The notes beneath the pieces are model-generated. The model worked only from the letters and a program-made list of their open reading frames with translations, searched no databases and was not told the origin of the DNA. DNA of 64,000 bases, taken from positions 43,842,723 through 43,906,722 of the forward strand of contig NC_079490.1 of the NCBI RefSeq assembly GCF_020520425.1. The letters are read 5' to 3'. This DNA is from Spinacia oleracea. Lineage: Eukaryota > Streptophyta > Magnoliopsida > Caryophyllales > Amaranthaceae. Shown here piece after piece: positions 1 to 10,900 of this stretch. The translations under genes and the position numbers were made by a program. The first letter of the stretch is position 1; each line of letters starts with the position of its first letter.

Positions 1-952
1 TTAAAAAGGAACGTTTGTTGGAGTTTATGATAATTAGGGATCGTTAGGGAATTAATCACTATTCTAGGAAGTTAATTAATTAAGTTTCGATATTGGGGAA
101 TGTTCTAAATATGTTTAGGATGTGTTTAGAGTACGTTAGTGTTGCTGTAAATTATTAGGAATTGATTTGGGTACGTTTCTTGATTATTTTAGGCGGAGAA
201 TTCTTTGTGGGCGACTTTTGAATTCGTTAAAGTGGCCTATCCGTTTGTTTACACAAGGTACGTACATACCTGTGTGCTTGGATGTGTGTTGTATTGAGAA
301 TATGATGAATATATTTATGAACTTGTTTATGTTGGAGTTTCATGTTCAATGTCGTTGAATTAATGCGTTGAGCATAGAACTTTATTTATAAGAATTGAAT
401 CATGTTAGCATGGAATATTGATGCAAGCATGTTGGTTTTGGAGAACTTCATAGTATTTAATATTGGTTTAGATCTTTATTGATCGTTGTTCCTCTTTAGA
501 TTTTCACTACTTTATAAGGGCCGAGGACCTTGTTTGGTAGTTGAACCTTATACCTAATAAAGGTTTTTAAATATGGATAGAGGAAGGATTAAAATAGTTG
601 GAATTGGCTCTTGGTTGGACGTTGTGATCACTTATTTAATTCAAAGATAAAAGAAGTTGTGTTTACTTGTTGAATATAATATTTATGTTTGATGAGTCAT
701 AACCAAGTATTAAAAGTTAAGTCATTAAAAGTTAAGTCATGTAGTACTCAGCTTTGCTAATTACGTGCTTTGTTTGTGTGTGTTAATCATGGCTATGCCT
801 TATTGATCCTGTGATGACCCATTTTGGTGAGCAGTCTCTAAGGATCAATAAGCGTTGCCATCTACAGGTTTGAAGATGATGCATCATGGGGATCGAGATT
901 AGAGAGCTTGTATTTAGTTTCGTTTTGCTAAGTAACTTGGTTTGTTAATTTA
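1..952 (+). repeat. Truncated long LTR (Tekay/Del-like), 3' part
   Basis: This stretch aligns almost base for base with about 28.2-29.5 kb of the complete solo LTR at 27035-29743. Shared blocks include GGTACGTACATACCTGTGTG, the segment around 730-800 and the segment at 840-915. It is cut by the window edge on the left. On the right it stops at about 952, exactly where the 196-bp tandem array begins, so the last ~240 bp of the LTR are missing. It has no coding content. The Tekay/Del lineage is inferred from the ends of the complete copy. Confidence 0.75.
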
Positions 953-953
953 G

Positions 954-2130
954 ACTTTAACCTATAGTACCACAACTTTAACACATAAAATTACAAGGTG
1001 TGAAATAAAACAAATTGCATGATTCACATTAGCCGAAGAAAGGGAGAAATATAAAAGTCAGACTTTTAGCGCTTAAAGTTAAATTAATAAAAGTAAATTT
1101 AGGTTTGAGATGAAAAAGACTGTCTTAACTTTTAGAACAATTTCCATAACTTTAACCTACAAAACTACAACTTTAACACAGAAAACTACAAAGTGTGCAA
1201 TAAAAATATTGGATGACACACATTAGCTGAAAAAAGGTAGAAATATAAAAGTCAGACTTTTAGCAGTTAAAGTTAAGTTAATAAAAGTAAAAGTTAGGTT
1301 TGATACGACGGAAGACTGTCTTAACTTTTAGAACAATTTCCATAACTTTAACCTACAGAACAACAACTTTAACACATAAAATTACAAGGTGTGAAATAAA
1401 ACAAATTACATGATTCACATTAGCCGGAGAAAGGGAGAAACATAAAAGTCAGACTTTTAGCGCTTAAAGTTAAGTTAATAAAAGTAAAAGTTAGGTTTGA
1501 GATGAAAGAGACTGTCTTAACTTTTAGAACAATTTCCATAACGTTAACCTACAAAACTACAACTTTATCACAGAAAGCTACAATGTGTGCAATAAAAAGA
1601 TTGGATGACTCACATTTGCTGGAAAAATCGGTAGAAATATAAAAGTCAGACTTTTAATCGTTAAAGTTAAGTTATTAAAAGTAAAAGTTAGGCTTGATAC
1701 GACGGAAGACTGTCTTAACTTTTAGAATAATTTCCATAACTTTAACCTATAGTACCACAACTTTAACCCATAAAATTACAAGGTGTGAAATAAAACAAAT
1801 TGCATGATTAACATTAGCCGAAGAATGGGAGAAATATAAAAGCCAGACTTTTAGCGCTTAAAGTTAAGTTAACAAAAGTAAAAGTTATGTTTGAGATGAA
1901 AAAAACTGTCTTAACTTTTAGAACAATTTCCATAACTTTAACCTACAAAACTACAACTTTAACACAGAAAACTACAATGTGTGCAATAAAAAGACTGGAT
2001 GACTCACATTAGATGAAAAAAGGTAGAAATATAAAAGTCACACTTTTAGTCGTTAAAGTTAAGTTATTAAAAGTAAAAGTTAGGTTTGATACGACGGAAG
2101 ACTGTCTTAACTTTTAGAATAATTTCCACA
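954..2130. repeat. 196-bp tandem array, six monomers in three dimers
   Basis: Monomers start at 954, 1149, 1345, 1541, 1739 and 1935, and a degenerate start lies at 2131, giving a spacing of 195-198 bp. Each monomer opens with ACTTTAACCTA and ends with a block containing GTCTTAACTTTTAGAA and TTTCCATAAC. Odd monomers carry GTTTGAGATGAAA and GGTGTGAAATAAAAC. Even monomers carry GTTTGATACGACGGAAGAC and GTGTGCAATAAAAA. The real period is therefore a dimer of about 392 bp in three copies. No coding frame is seen. Confidence 0.9.
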
Positions 2131-3021
2131 ACTTTATTTACTAGAAAGATTACCAGTAAAATAGTGCATATAGACAATCTCGATAATTCTTCGTCTAACT
2201 CGAGATCGAGCATTTATTGAATCATGGGGTAAACTTACCTCAAAATCCGCAGATCCTCCTCCTTCATGTCAAGGGCAAGCATACATTGCCCCTATAGCTT
2301 TGTTTCCATGCCCTCTACGGACTGCTAATGCTTACCCTAGCCCAAACTCATTCCCATACATGTCATATGTAGGCAACTGTTGTATCACAATTGTGTTACA
2401 ATTAAAAACCTCCGCATGTTGTAACACAAGAAAGAAGATTCCAACAATTCATTAATTCGTGTATCAATGTTGCCGCCCACCCTAGTAATTCACCAGTTGT
2501 AGTACTTACAGGGAGTGTTTTAATGGAGTTCTCGAAAACACCTAAAAAGTATAATCGCAACCTTAAAATCAAAACCCTAAAATCACAACAATATACATAA
2601 CATTCAAAAAATCGCAGAGAAAACTAATGTTGATTATGGAGTGGAATCAATAAGGAACCGTCGCAGAGAAACAACAACAAATGTGGCAGAGAAATTCGTA
2701 GCAAAAAATCAAAGAATAACGCAGGAAAATTGCAGAGGAGAGAGAGAGGAGAGAGAAAGAAAGAGAACGAAATTGGGAGAAAAAAATTAAAATTCCAATA
2801 AATTGGGCTTGGTGTACAATAAACAAGAATTTGTGTACATTAAATTGAGACTTGCCTAAAGTGGGCTTGGTGTACAATAAATTATTGTACACCCTTTGTA
2901 AACAAGAATTTGTGAAGTGTAAAAATTAAAATGGGACACTAGAAACGGAAAGCGTAAAGAATAAAAAAGGACAAAGAGAGTAATATATATGTATATTTTT
3001 AGGGAAATGGGACTAGTATAA
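2131..3021. other. Unassigned stretch with one open segment
   Basis: Positions 2242-2451 stay open on the + strand for about 70 codons, from Lys-Ser-Ala-Asp-Pro-Pro-Pro to a TAA. The reading is rich in Pro, Ala, Cys and Tyr, has no clear start or splice context, and I do not recognise it. It may be a decayed exon or transposon sequence. The rest is AT-rich, with purine-rich GAGAGAG sequence at 2730-2770. Confidence 0.3.
2808..2914. repeat. Two copies of a palindromic MULE-MITE terminus
   Basis: The copy at 2866-2914 contains a near-perfect hairpin at 2871-2891 (arms TGTACAATAA/TTATTGTACA), followed by CCCTTTGTAAACAAGAATTTG. The copy at 2808-2835 has the same edges but lacks the second hairpin arm and spacer. 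The full copy matches, inverted, the left end of the element at 26982-30021. A partner end was not found nearby. Confidence 0.65.
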
Positions 3022-3023
3022 TA

Positions 3024-3376
3024 CTCCCTCCGTCTCTTTTTGTTTTTTACGTTTCCTTTAGTGTTCCAAAATGTTCTTTACATTTCCTATTATATTATCA
3101 CATAAATGATTTAATATTCTATCAAAATTTGTGTCCAATTAGTATATTAACCAATTAAATCAATTGGGTCATTTAATCTCTCACACTTTTCCATAGGGAC
3201 ATTAACTTTTTCTAATTTTCCCAATATCAGAATTTTGATAAGAGTGAAAACATTATAAATAAACGTAATTTTCCTCGTTTACATGAAAAACTTAGAAGAA
3301 TTTCAATGCACATTAATTAGTCGTTAAAACGCGTGCAAAATACCAAACGTAAAAAAACAAAAAGAGACGGAGGGAG
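3024..3376. mobile_element. Stowaway-like MITE, family A copy 1
   Basis: It has terminal inverted repeats CTCCCTCCGTCTC...GAGACGGAGGGAG of about 28 bp and is flanked by TA on both sides (3022-3023 and 3377-3378). It is 353 bp long and AT-rich, with no ORF. It is the same family and orientation as 3941-4296. The reverse-oriented relative at 14148-14500 lies in a LEPA intron. Confidence 0.93.
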
Positions 3377-3498
3377 TATTTATTAACCGCATAATTAAAA
3401 TAATGCATTTAAAGCATAAAAGTGGTTGTAAATAAATTTTTTACATTGTATTATCTACTCCTAGACATAGAAGTTGAATGGGTCATAAATATATAATA

Positions 3499-3826
3499 CT
3501 CCCTCCGTCCCGGAATACTTGACCTGTTTTCTTTATCGGGTCGTCCCTTAATACTTGACCTGTTTTTAAAAATGGAAATATTCTAACAATATTATATTAT
3601 TTCTCACCCCACCCCTATTAACCCACCTACCCCCTACTCCATACAAAAAATAATTAAAAATTCAACCCCTACTCTACCCCAACCCCACTTCTTAACCCAC
3701 CTCTCACTAACTACATTAAAATAATACCCTACTATCAACTACTACCTATTAAATTAAATAAGTCAATTTAAGTCCCTTAAACTCTGTGCCGGTCAAACCG
3801 GATCGAGTATTCCGGGACGGAGGGAG
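3499..3826. mobile_element. Stowaway-like MITE, family B
   Basis: The termini are CTCCCTCCGTCCCGGAATAC and its inverted match GTATTCCGGGACGGAGGGAG, with TA on both sides (3497-3498 and 3827-3828). It is 328 bp long. The subterminal motif ATACTTGACCTGTTTT is duplicated inside the left end. The interior differs from family A. Confidence 0.92.
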
Positions 3827-3940
3827 TAACCAATCTGTAAAGACATGAAATACGAAAGGGCTATTCGAAGCCATAATTAAATAATGCCAAATAATCTTCT
3901 GTTTACATCATTTCTCCCAAACAAAATCAAAATTTGGCTA

Positions 3941-4296
3941 CTCCCTCCGTCTCTTTTTGTTTTTTACGTTTTCCTTTTTGGGTATTTCAAAATGTTTTTT
4001 ACATTTTCTTTTATATTATCACATAAATAACTTAGTATTCTATCAAAATTTGTGTCCACTTATTATTTTAACCAATCAAATTCATTGGGTCATTTAATCT
4101 CTCACACTTTTCCATTGGGACATTAAATTTTTTCTCATTTCCCAATATAAGAATTTTGATAAAAGTGAAAACATTATAAATAAACGTAATTTATCTCGTT
4201 TAAATAAAAAAAGTTGAGGGATTTCAATGCAAATTAATTATTCGTTAAAACGCGTGAAAAATACAAAACGTAAAAAACAAAAAGAGACGGAGGGAG
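3941..4296. mobile_element. Stowaway-like MITE, family A copy 2
   Basis: It is flanked by TA at 3939-3940 and 4297-4298 and is 356 bp long, with the same termini and interior as copy 1. Its right edge is 454 bp upstream of the galactosyltransferase start codon, so it lies in the likely promoter. Confidence 0.93.
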
Positions 4297-4750
4297 TAGT
4301 TTTTTAAGTATGTCAAATGACTTGTCTAGACTTTTATTGACTGACACTTTGACTTGTACTAATGACTTTTCTAATCCCTACATAATTTCCAATGAGGGAA
4401 TGCCACGTCTGAACATAAAGAGTCAAATATTGGGGGACCATAATCAACGGCATTTAAGATGGTCTAATTTGAATGTTGATGACTTCATTCATTCATTCAT
4501 ACAAATAACAAACTGTTCCTTGAAATTCTACTAACAATAGTTTCATTAAATAACAACATTATGATCATAGTTTTTGTGTCGTTATAAATGGTTGGAAGTT
4601 CATTCATACCATTTTGTAGGTTACTTCAAACCAAAATATTTTCCACAATAAAAGAAAAGGCTAGCATAATCCTTTCCATAACGCTTACAAGCCTTGGCGG
4701 AACTTGATTAATAAACTGGTCGCTCGTTCTTTACCTAAAATAATTGTAAC
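4297..4750 (+). promoter_or_regulatory. Upstream region / 5'UTR of the galactosyltransferase gene
   Basis: This is a gene-free interval between the last MITE and the ATG at 4751. I cannot place a TATA box or transcription start with confidence. The sequence is ordinary AT-rich intergenic DNA, with a short open run at 4310-4534 that has no family features. Confidence 0.35.
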
Positions 4751-7548
4751 ATGAAGGCTACTAGCAAGAGTAGTAGTACTTGGAGAGTTTCTTTCACTTA
4801 TATTTTTGCTCTTTGCATTTTCAGCTTTTCTCTTGGATTGTTTTTCTCCAACAGGTTTTATTTCTCTCTCAACATAGTCCAGATAAAAGTAGTTGTCATG
4901 TTGATATTTTAACAATAACATAGATTAATAATCTTGACTAATTTTCCTATGCTGCAGGTAACATTTTTCTTCCATAATCACACTTTAATATGCAAAACAC
5001 AGAATTTTCTCATGTAACACTCCTACTAATTACTGTATGGCCTTTCAGATCAACAGTGTTTGGTTGAAATTTATTGGTGCATTGCTTTAAAATACATGTT
5101 TCAAAATAGTAATTACTAAACACAATAAAACTGTTACTGTTTATTCAATAATTAATTTTGCTACCTTGAGAAAATGAGAATCTTTGCCAAAAATAGAATT
5201 TTCCTGAATCCTGAATCCTGAATTGCAGTTATAACCTAGCATCACGACATAAGCATGATCAAACGATTAAGCTTAGCTATGAAGATTGCGCATCAGACAA
5301 TCAGGTGATTATAATATACCACCTACTGCATACTACATACATCGACCGGAACATCCCGTGCCCATCCAAGGGTGTTTTTGTGTCCTTATTTTAAAGATGT
5401 GTACATACTTGGTCTACTAATTTACAGAACCCCCAAGAAGGCAAGGGCATAATGGCACACGTACGCAAAAACCAGAAGGCGATCTTGTAAGTGAGATCGA
5501 ATTCATTTTTACCTGTATTTGTTAAGCTAGTTATCAAGCCCATGCAATGCACATATTTAACTAGTTCATGGGAGCTTGCTGCATGCTGATGCAGAGCAGC
5601 TTTACATGAAAAAGAAACCCAATTTATTAAACTTCTCACAATAAATTGCAGATCGTTGGACAAGAAAATGGATGCAATCAAGACAAAGCTAAAGGAAGAT
5701 CAACAGGATGATGACAGAGAAGAAGAAGAAGAAGAAGAAGAAGAAGAGAGGCTAAACTCCATGACCACATCGTCCAACGCTCTCTCATCAGGGAATAACA
5801 CAACAGGAGTTCATAGACAGAAAGTGTTTATGGTAATAGGTATCAACACCGCCTTCAGCAGCAGAAAAAGGCGTGATTCTGTTAGAGACACTTGGATGCC
5901 TACTGGTATTTAGATCCATAATGAACCGTTACTAAACTCGTCTCATATATGGAAGTCTATTTCCGGAAAGGAAAACCTCCCGGAACTGGACTCCTTTTTC
6001 CCTTCAAATATTATCATCATTTGTAGCTCAAACCATAATTGAAACATTGTTATTCCTTTTCAGGAGCAGACTTACTAAAATTAGAGAAAGAAAGAGGAAT
6101 CATCATCCGCTTTATGATTGGCCACACGTAAGTCTGCATTTTTTTGTTGGTATAAATATTTCTCACAATAACTATTTTCTATTCCCAAAATAAATTACTA
6201 TCCATATAAAATTTCCCCTAGGGAGTCCAACAGTGATGCAATTCCTGATATGAAAAATATTCTAACAGCATTTTGTTTGACACACAGGGCTACAGGCAAT
6301 GGGGTTCTAGATCAAGCTATTGACGACGAAAATGCCCAGCACAAAGACTTCCTCAGACTTGTATGTGTAAAAAAGTCTTTTTTTCGAAGAAAATAAAAGA
6401 AAAAACGACATTTTGTAATACTGACTGAATCAATTTCTCATAATATCTGATGCCTACGCTCACAGGATCATGTTGAGGGTTATCTGGAGCTATCTGCAAA
6501 GACAAAAGCATTTTTCTGTACTGCATATGCAAAGTGGGACGCTGAATTCTATGTCAAGGTTGATGATGATATTCATGTCAACTTGGGTAAGTTTTAATTC
6601 AGATTCACACTATTTCAGCAGCTGCATCTCAGAAATCCCAACTTTTTAATTCCTTCAATTTATTTAGCAGCATGAACAAACACCTCTAATTTTAGTTTAA
6701 TTATTTTCAGGTATGCTTTCTGCAACTCTGGTTCGCCACCATCTGAAACCCAGAGTTTATGTAGGGTGCATGAAGTCTGGTCCTGTTCTCTATCAGAAGT
6801 AATTCATCTAATTAAACCCATATATTATATGAGAATACGACGATAGTATCCAAGGCAATAAAACAAAATCACGAAAATAAAAGAAAGAAAAGGAAAGCAG
6901 GATTCTGCAAAAATGGTGTAGATTATGGGGGACAAAAGGGTCATAATCAAAGTTGATCATCCACCTAAAAGTTATATTCATGGTTGAAGGTGAAAGTATT
7001 GCTGACCTAATACGAAAACTCCTGTTATCATTTGTAACTTTGTCATGTTCACAGGGGAGTAAAATACCATGAACCCGAGCACTGGAAATTCGGAGAGATA
7101 GGAAACAAGTACTTCCGACATGCAACAGGGCAGATTTATGCAATCTCCAAAGACCTGGCTGAATACATTTCTGTCAATCAGTAAGAATGTTTAAGAAAAA
7201 CTAATACCACAATAATTTATAGTGCATATAAATGTGGTAACAATAACTCTTGTTACTTACTTCTTCAGTAAAAGATGGAAGTTCACATTGATTTTCTGAA
7301 ATTTCAGGGAAATACTTCACATGTATGTCAACGAGGATGTCTCACTTGGGGCCTGGTTCATAGGCCTTGAGGTTGAGCACGTAGATGATATGAGTATGTG
7401 CTGCGGCACTGAGGATTGCCAGAGGAAATTGAAGGAAGGTGATGTTTGTGTAGCATCGTTTGATTGGAAATGCAGTGGGATTTGCAAGTCAGTAGACAGA
7501 ATGAAGGATGTACACATCAGGTGTGGTGAAGGTTCAGCAGCTATGTAG
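4751..7548 (+). CDS. Beta-1,3-galactosyltransferase, GT31 family, complete 10-exon gene
   Basis: This is a type II Golgi membrane enzyme of the plant GT31 group, which adds beta-1,3-linked galactose to glycoproteins or glycans. Exons: 4751-4854, 5229-5304, 5428-5486, 5652-5905, 6064-6127, 6288-6360, 6466-6586, 6711-6798, 7055-7180, 7308-7548. All introns are GT-AG, the phases close, and the product is 401 aa, the usual family size. Residues 11-34 form a hydrophobic signal anchor ([14 protein letters not shown]...), preceded by Lys/Ser. A stem region follows, with an [10 protein letters not shown] segment near residue 81 and ten Glu at 103-112. The catalytic domain opens with [20 protein letters not shown]. 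It has the metal-binding KVDDDIHVN (DDD 243-245), [21 protein letters not shown] and [12 protein letters not shown]. It looks nearest to the Arabidopsis B3GALT5/DD46 type, but the acceptor cannot be told from sequence. The C-terminus (CGEGSAAM) stops about where relatives carry a Trp and a few more residues. Confidence 0.93.
5719..5748 (+). repeat. Coding GAA/GAG microsatellite (poly-Glu)
   Basis: Ten Glu codons, nine GAA and one GAG, lie in exon 4 after DDDR. They encode an acidic run in the lumenal stem, between the membrane anchor and the catalytic domain. Confidence 0.95.
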
Positions 7549-7724
7549 TGTAAACTCGATCTACTAAAAGTGACAGAATTCAATTGTCCAGAGACTCGGA
7601 GTTTCTTCTTTTTGTTGGATGCTTCTCAGGACTTACCCTCAAAATTTATAGCAGTGTATGTACAATAGTTTCTAAATGTCACCAAACTAACAGATTGTAC
7701 TGGAAACTAAAACTTAGAAAAAGC

Positions 7725-7730
7725 AATAAA
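7725..7730 (+). terminator. Candidate poly(A) signal AATAAA
   Basis: This is a canonical hexamer 177 bp after the galactosyltransferase stop and inside the 445-bp gap to the LEPA stop. It is a motif match only. Plant polyadenylation signals are loose. Confidence 0.35.
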
Positions 7731-7993
7731 ATTGCAAGCACGAAAAGCAACCCAAAACAAAGCTGATATTATCATCGTCACTATAGAACATCAGAAACAT
7801 ACAAGTTTTTTTCAGTAAACTTGCTGGTGATATTTGATTACAGGGAATCTAATTTAAATTTCTGCTTGTCAACAACTAACCTAACAAATTTTACATCTTT
7901 GAAATGATATTGATTATGAGGTACCTGCTGAGCATATCTACATGACAAAATGGTTTGAACATCTAAAATTCTATACAAGGTATACGAACCTGA

Positions 7994-10900
7994 TCATACT
8001 ACCTCCTTTTCAAGCTTCAACACAGCCATGAATGCTTCTTGTGGTACATCCACTTTGCCAATAGACTTCATTCTCTTTTTCCCTTCAGCCTGACCAAACA
8101 AACGATATTTATTGCAAGAAAACAATAAAGGGTATTTCGAAGACAAACAGCAACAGGAACCCAGTATGAACCCCGCCAAAGACAAGGTGTGGTGGGACTG
8201 GGGAGTGGGGAGGTCTGAACTCCTTAGGTATAGTGATGCCCCTAACTTATGTCAACCAAAGTGTTTCCAAAAACAATGTAAGTTATTGTATCATACATAT
8301 ACCCTATTTTCATTTTTATCATGAAGTAATATTTTATGATATACAGACTACATTTATGATACATAGCTTTTGCTACATAATTCCAACTTCCCTCGGGCAA
8401 AGTCATATACGAGGTACTCCCTTCGGGTTTCTTTTTTTGATTACACTTTGTATTTTTATCCGTTTTTTTTGTTACACTTCTACTTTACTCCTATTTTGTT
8501 AAAGTTTTGTCCCCTAATATCCACACAAACCCCACTTGCAACACTCTCTCCTACTTTTTTATAACACAAACCCCATTTGTTTCACTCTCTCTCGTAACCG
8601 TAACCAACATAAAAAAACAGAGGGAGTATAATATTGCAGCCATGCATTATTACATCAAAAAATTTAATTTAATATAATTAAATGTTGAAAGGAAAGAAAA
8701 AAATTGGTAGGAGTAGAAGGGGTTACGATTAAGCCTAAAAAACAAATTTATACTCTGTAATATTATTATAAGTGAAAGTCTAAGTTATGTTAAACTATGA
8801 TTTTCTTATTTTAATAAAAGCTTTATCTACCTGTATTGAAAAAAAAAACTTTTAACTTATTGAATTTCATTAGGATGAGAAATCGTGTACATGATTATTT
8901 GTATAATTATCATAATGACTTAGTCAATTCTATTAGCATACTTATCCTACCGTGATGTTGTTAGGTGTACTCGTCAAAGATGGTGTTACAAGGCTACCAA
9001 TAGGGTGGAAATTGAATTAGAGCAGTGGCTGCTGTATAAAAAGTGATGGCAAAAGAGAGGACATTGGCCTTCAACCACAATATAAGTTTATAAAACATTA
9101 AGTTACATTACGGGAAGGTGCCGAAGGTCTTTATATCTAAAATTATTAACTAGCAATTTGCCTTTTGCAAAGTTTTGACAGCACATTGAAGAATTGGTCC
9201 ATACCCATAACGTCAGAAACCCATATCCAACAATCAGCATGCCCCAGAGGAAAAATGTTTCAAAGACCTCCCTTGCAAGGACCAGTCAAGGTCAAATATG
9301 GGTTATCCTTTTACCCCCCCCTACCCCTATTAGAAAGAGGCGGACATCATCTCTATTATGTAAGCCAACTCTTGAGGAGTTCAGTGTCCCCCTAGAATAC
9401 CTATAATGCCCTTACTTATGAAGTGTTCTTTTAAAATGATCATCGCACATGTGTTTTTTTGTAAAAAAATTGAAGCATGCAACGCACGCATGTAGATCAA
9501 GTGTTTCATAGATTTGATCTTCTGTCACAGAAAGAAAAATCAGTGCCATTGAAATTTACTCCCTCTGTTTCTTTTTAAATGCATCACTTGCATGTGCACA
9601 CAATTTTAGGAGGCCTCGGCTAAATTATTATTATGCAAGTGAGCAAGTAGATAATTTATTTTTCTAGTAAAACTAAAAAAGGGGACCATGATAGAGATAT
9701 CATGTGAGAGATGGTGGTTTTTCTAATAATTTAAGTGAGATGGTGGTTTTTTAATTATTTAAGTGGGAACCGTGCGAGAGAGAGAAACAATAAAATATTT
9801 TGAGTAGAGATCGGTGAAATAAACAGAAATAATAAAATGGTAGAAAATTACCAAATGTAGAAATGATGCATTTAAAAAGAAACACTCATAAAAAGCAAGT
9901 GATGCATTTAATTATTAACAGAGGAAATACTAATATGTTATTAAATTACATATACGATATACCACAAGTCATCTAACTGAGTAATGAATTTGAGTTAAGG
10001 AAGTACTTTCTTCATCATGATTTACAATTAGCAACACATAAAAAGTAAAGCGAACAGGTGTTGAACATTATGAAGTAGGACAATATATGTTACTTAGAGC
10101 ACATGACAAATTATGGTTTTATTCCCTCCATTCATATGTTGACAGGTTGATTATAGCCTTTGAATTTTAAATTGACTAGTTCAGCATTGGTTTTTCGGAA
10201 TTTGGGGGGGGGGGGGGGGGAATACCTGTTTTTTCAGTAATTTCTTCTTTCTTGTTATGTCACCACCTGTTTGATAACAATGAGAATTTATGATAAAATT
10301 AGTCGAAGGCAAGTGTCTGTACTCTATAGTCTATACTACAGGAAGTCAATCCAACGCAAAGAACAAGTGGTCAAGATATTGCTTGGAGTTGTCTCACCAT
10401 AGCATTTGGCCAAAACATCCTTTCTAATTGCAGAAATAGCTTCACTTGCAATAACTTTAGAGCCGATGCATGCCTGTCAGATGATTGCACAAACAGTTAG
10501 TCCCTATTCAGGTACGATATCAGGGCATGTCTATGACAAAAGAGAGATCATTGTGATTAACAATTAACAACCGCAAACAAGACAGCCAAATTAGCCAAAA
10601 GCAGTAGCTCCTTTAGAACAGAGGATATTCTTGACTAGAATATAAAAAGTTAAACAAAAATTATAAGAGTATTGTTAAATAAACTCCAGAAATACAATGT
10701 CATCTCAATTACAGAGAGGCCTGGTTATGAGTACAGGAAATTAACTCCACTGATAAAGCAGAAGAAACAAGAAACAAAATATAGGCCTACATAAATTATG
10801 AACTCACAAAAAGAAAATAACCCTCAGAGCATCACGTCATCCAAGTTCAAAATCATGTCATCTTAACTATGCTGAATTGCTAATGACCAAATAAAGGTGT

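Noticed and set aside
954-2130. CRISPR-like array (regular repeats with spacers)
   Set aside because: Whole 196-bp monomers repeat, with no constant short repeat alternating with unique spacers, in a plant nuclear context.
4310-4534. Short open frame upstream of the GT31 gene as its first exon
   Set aside because: No hydrophobic anchor and no splice link. The exon at 4751-4854 supplies the anchor and fits the phase.
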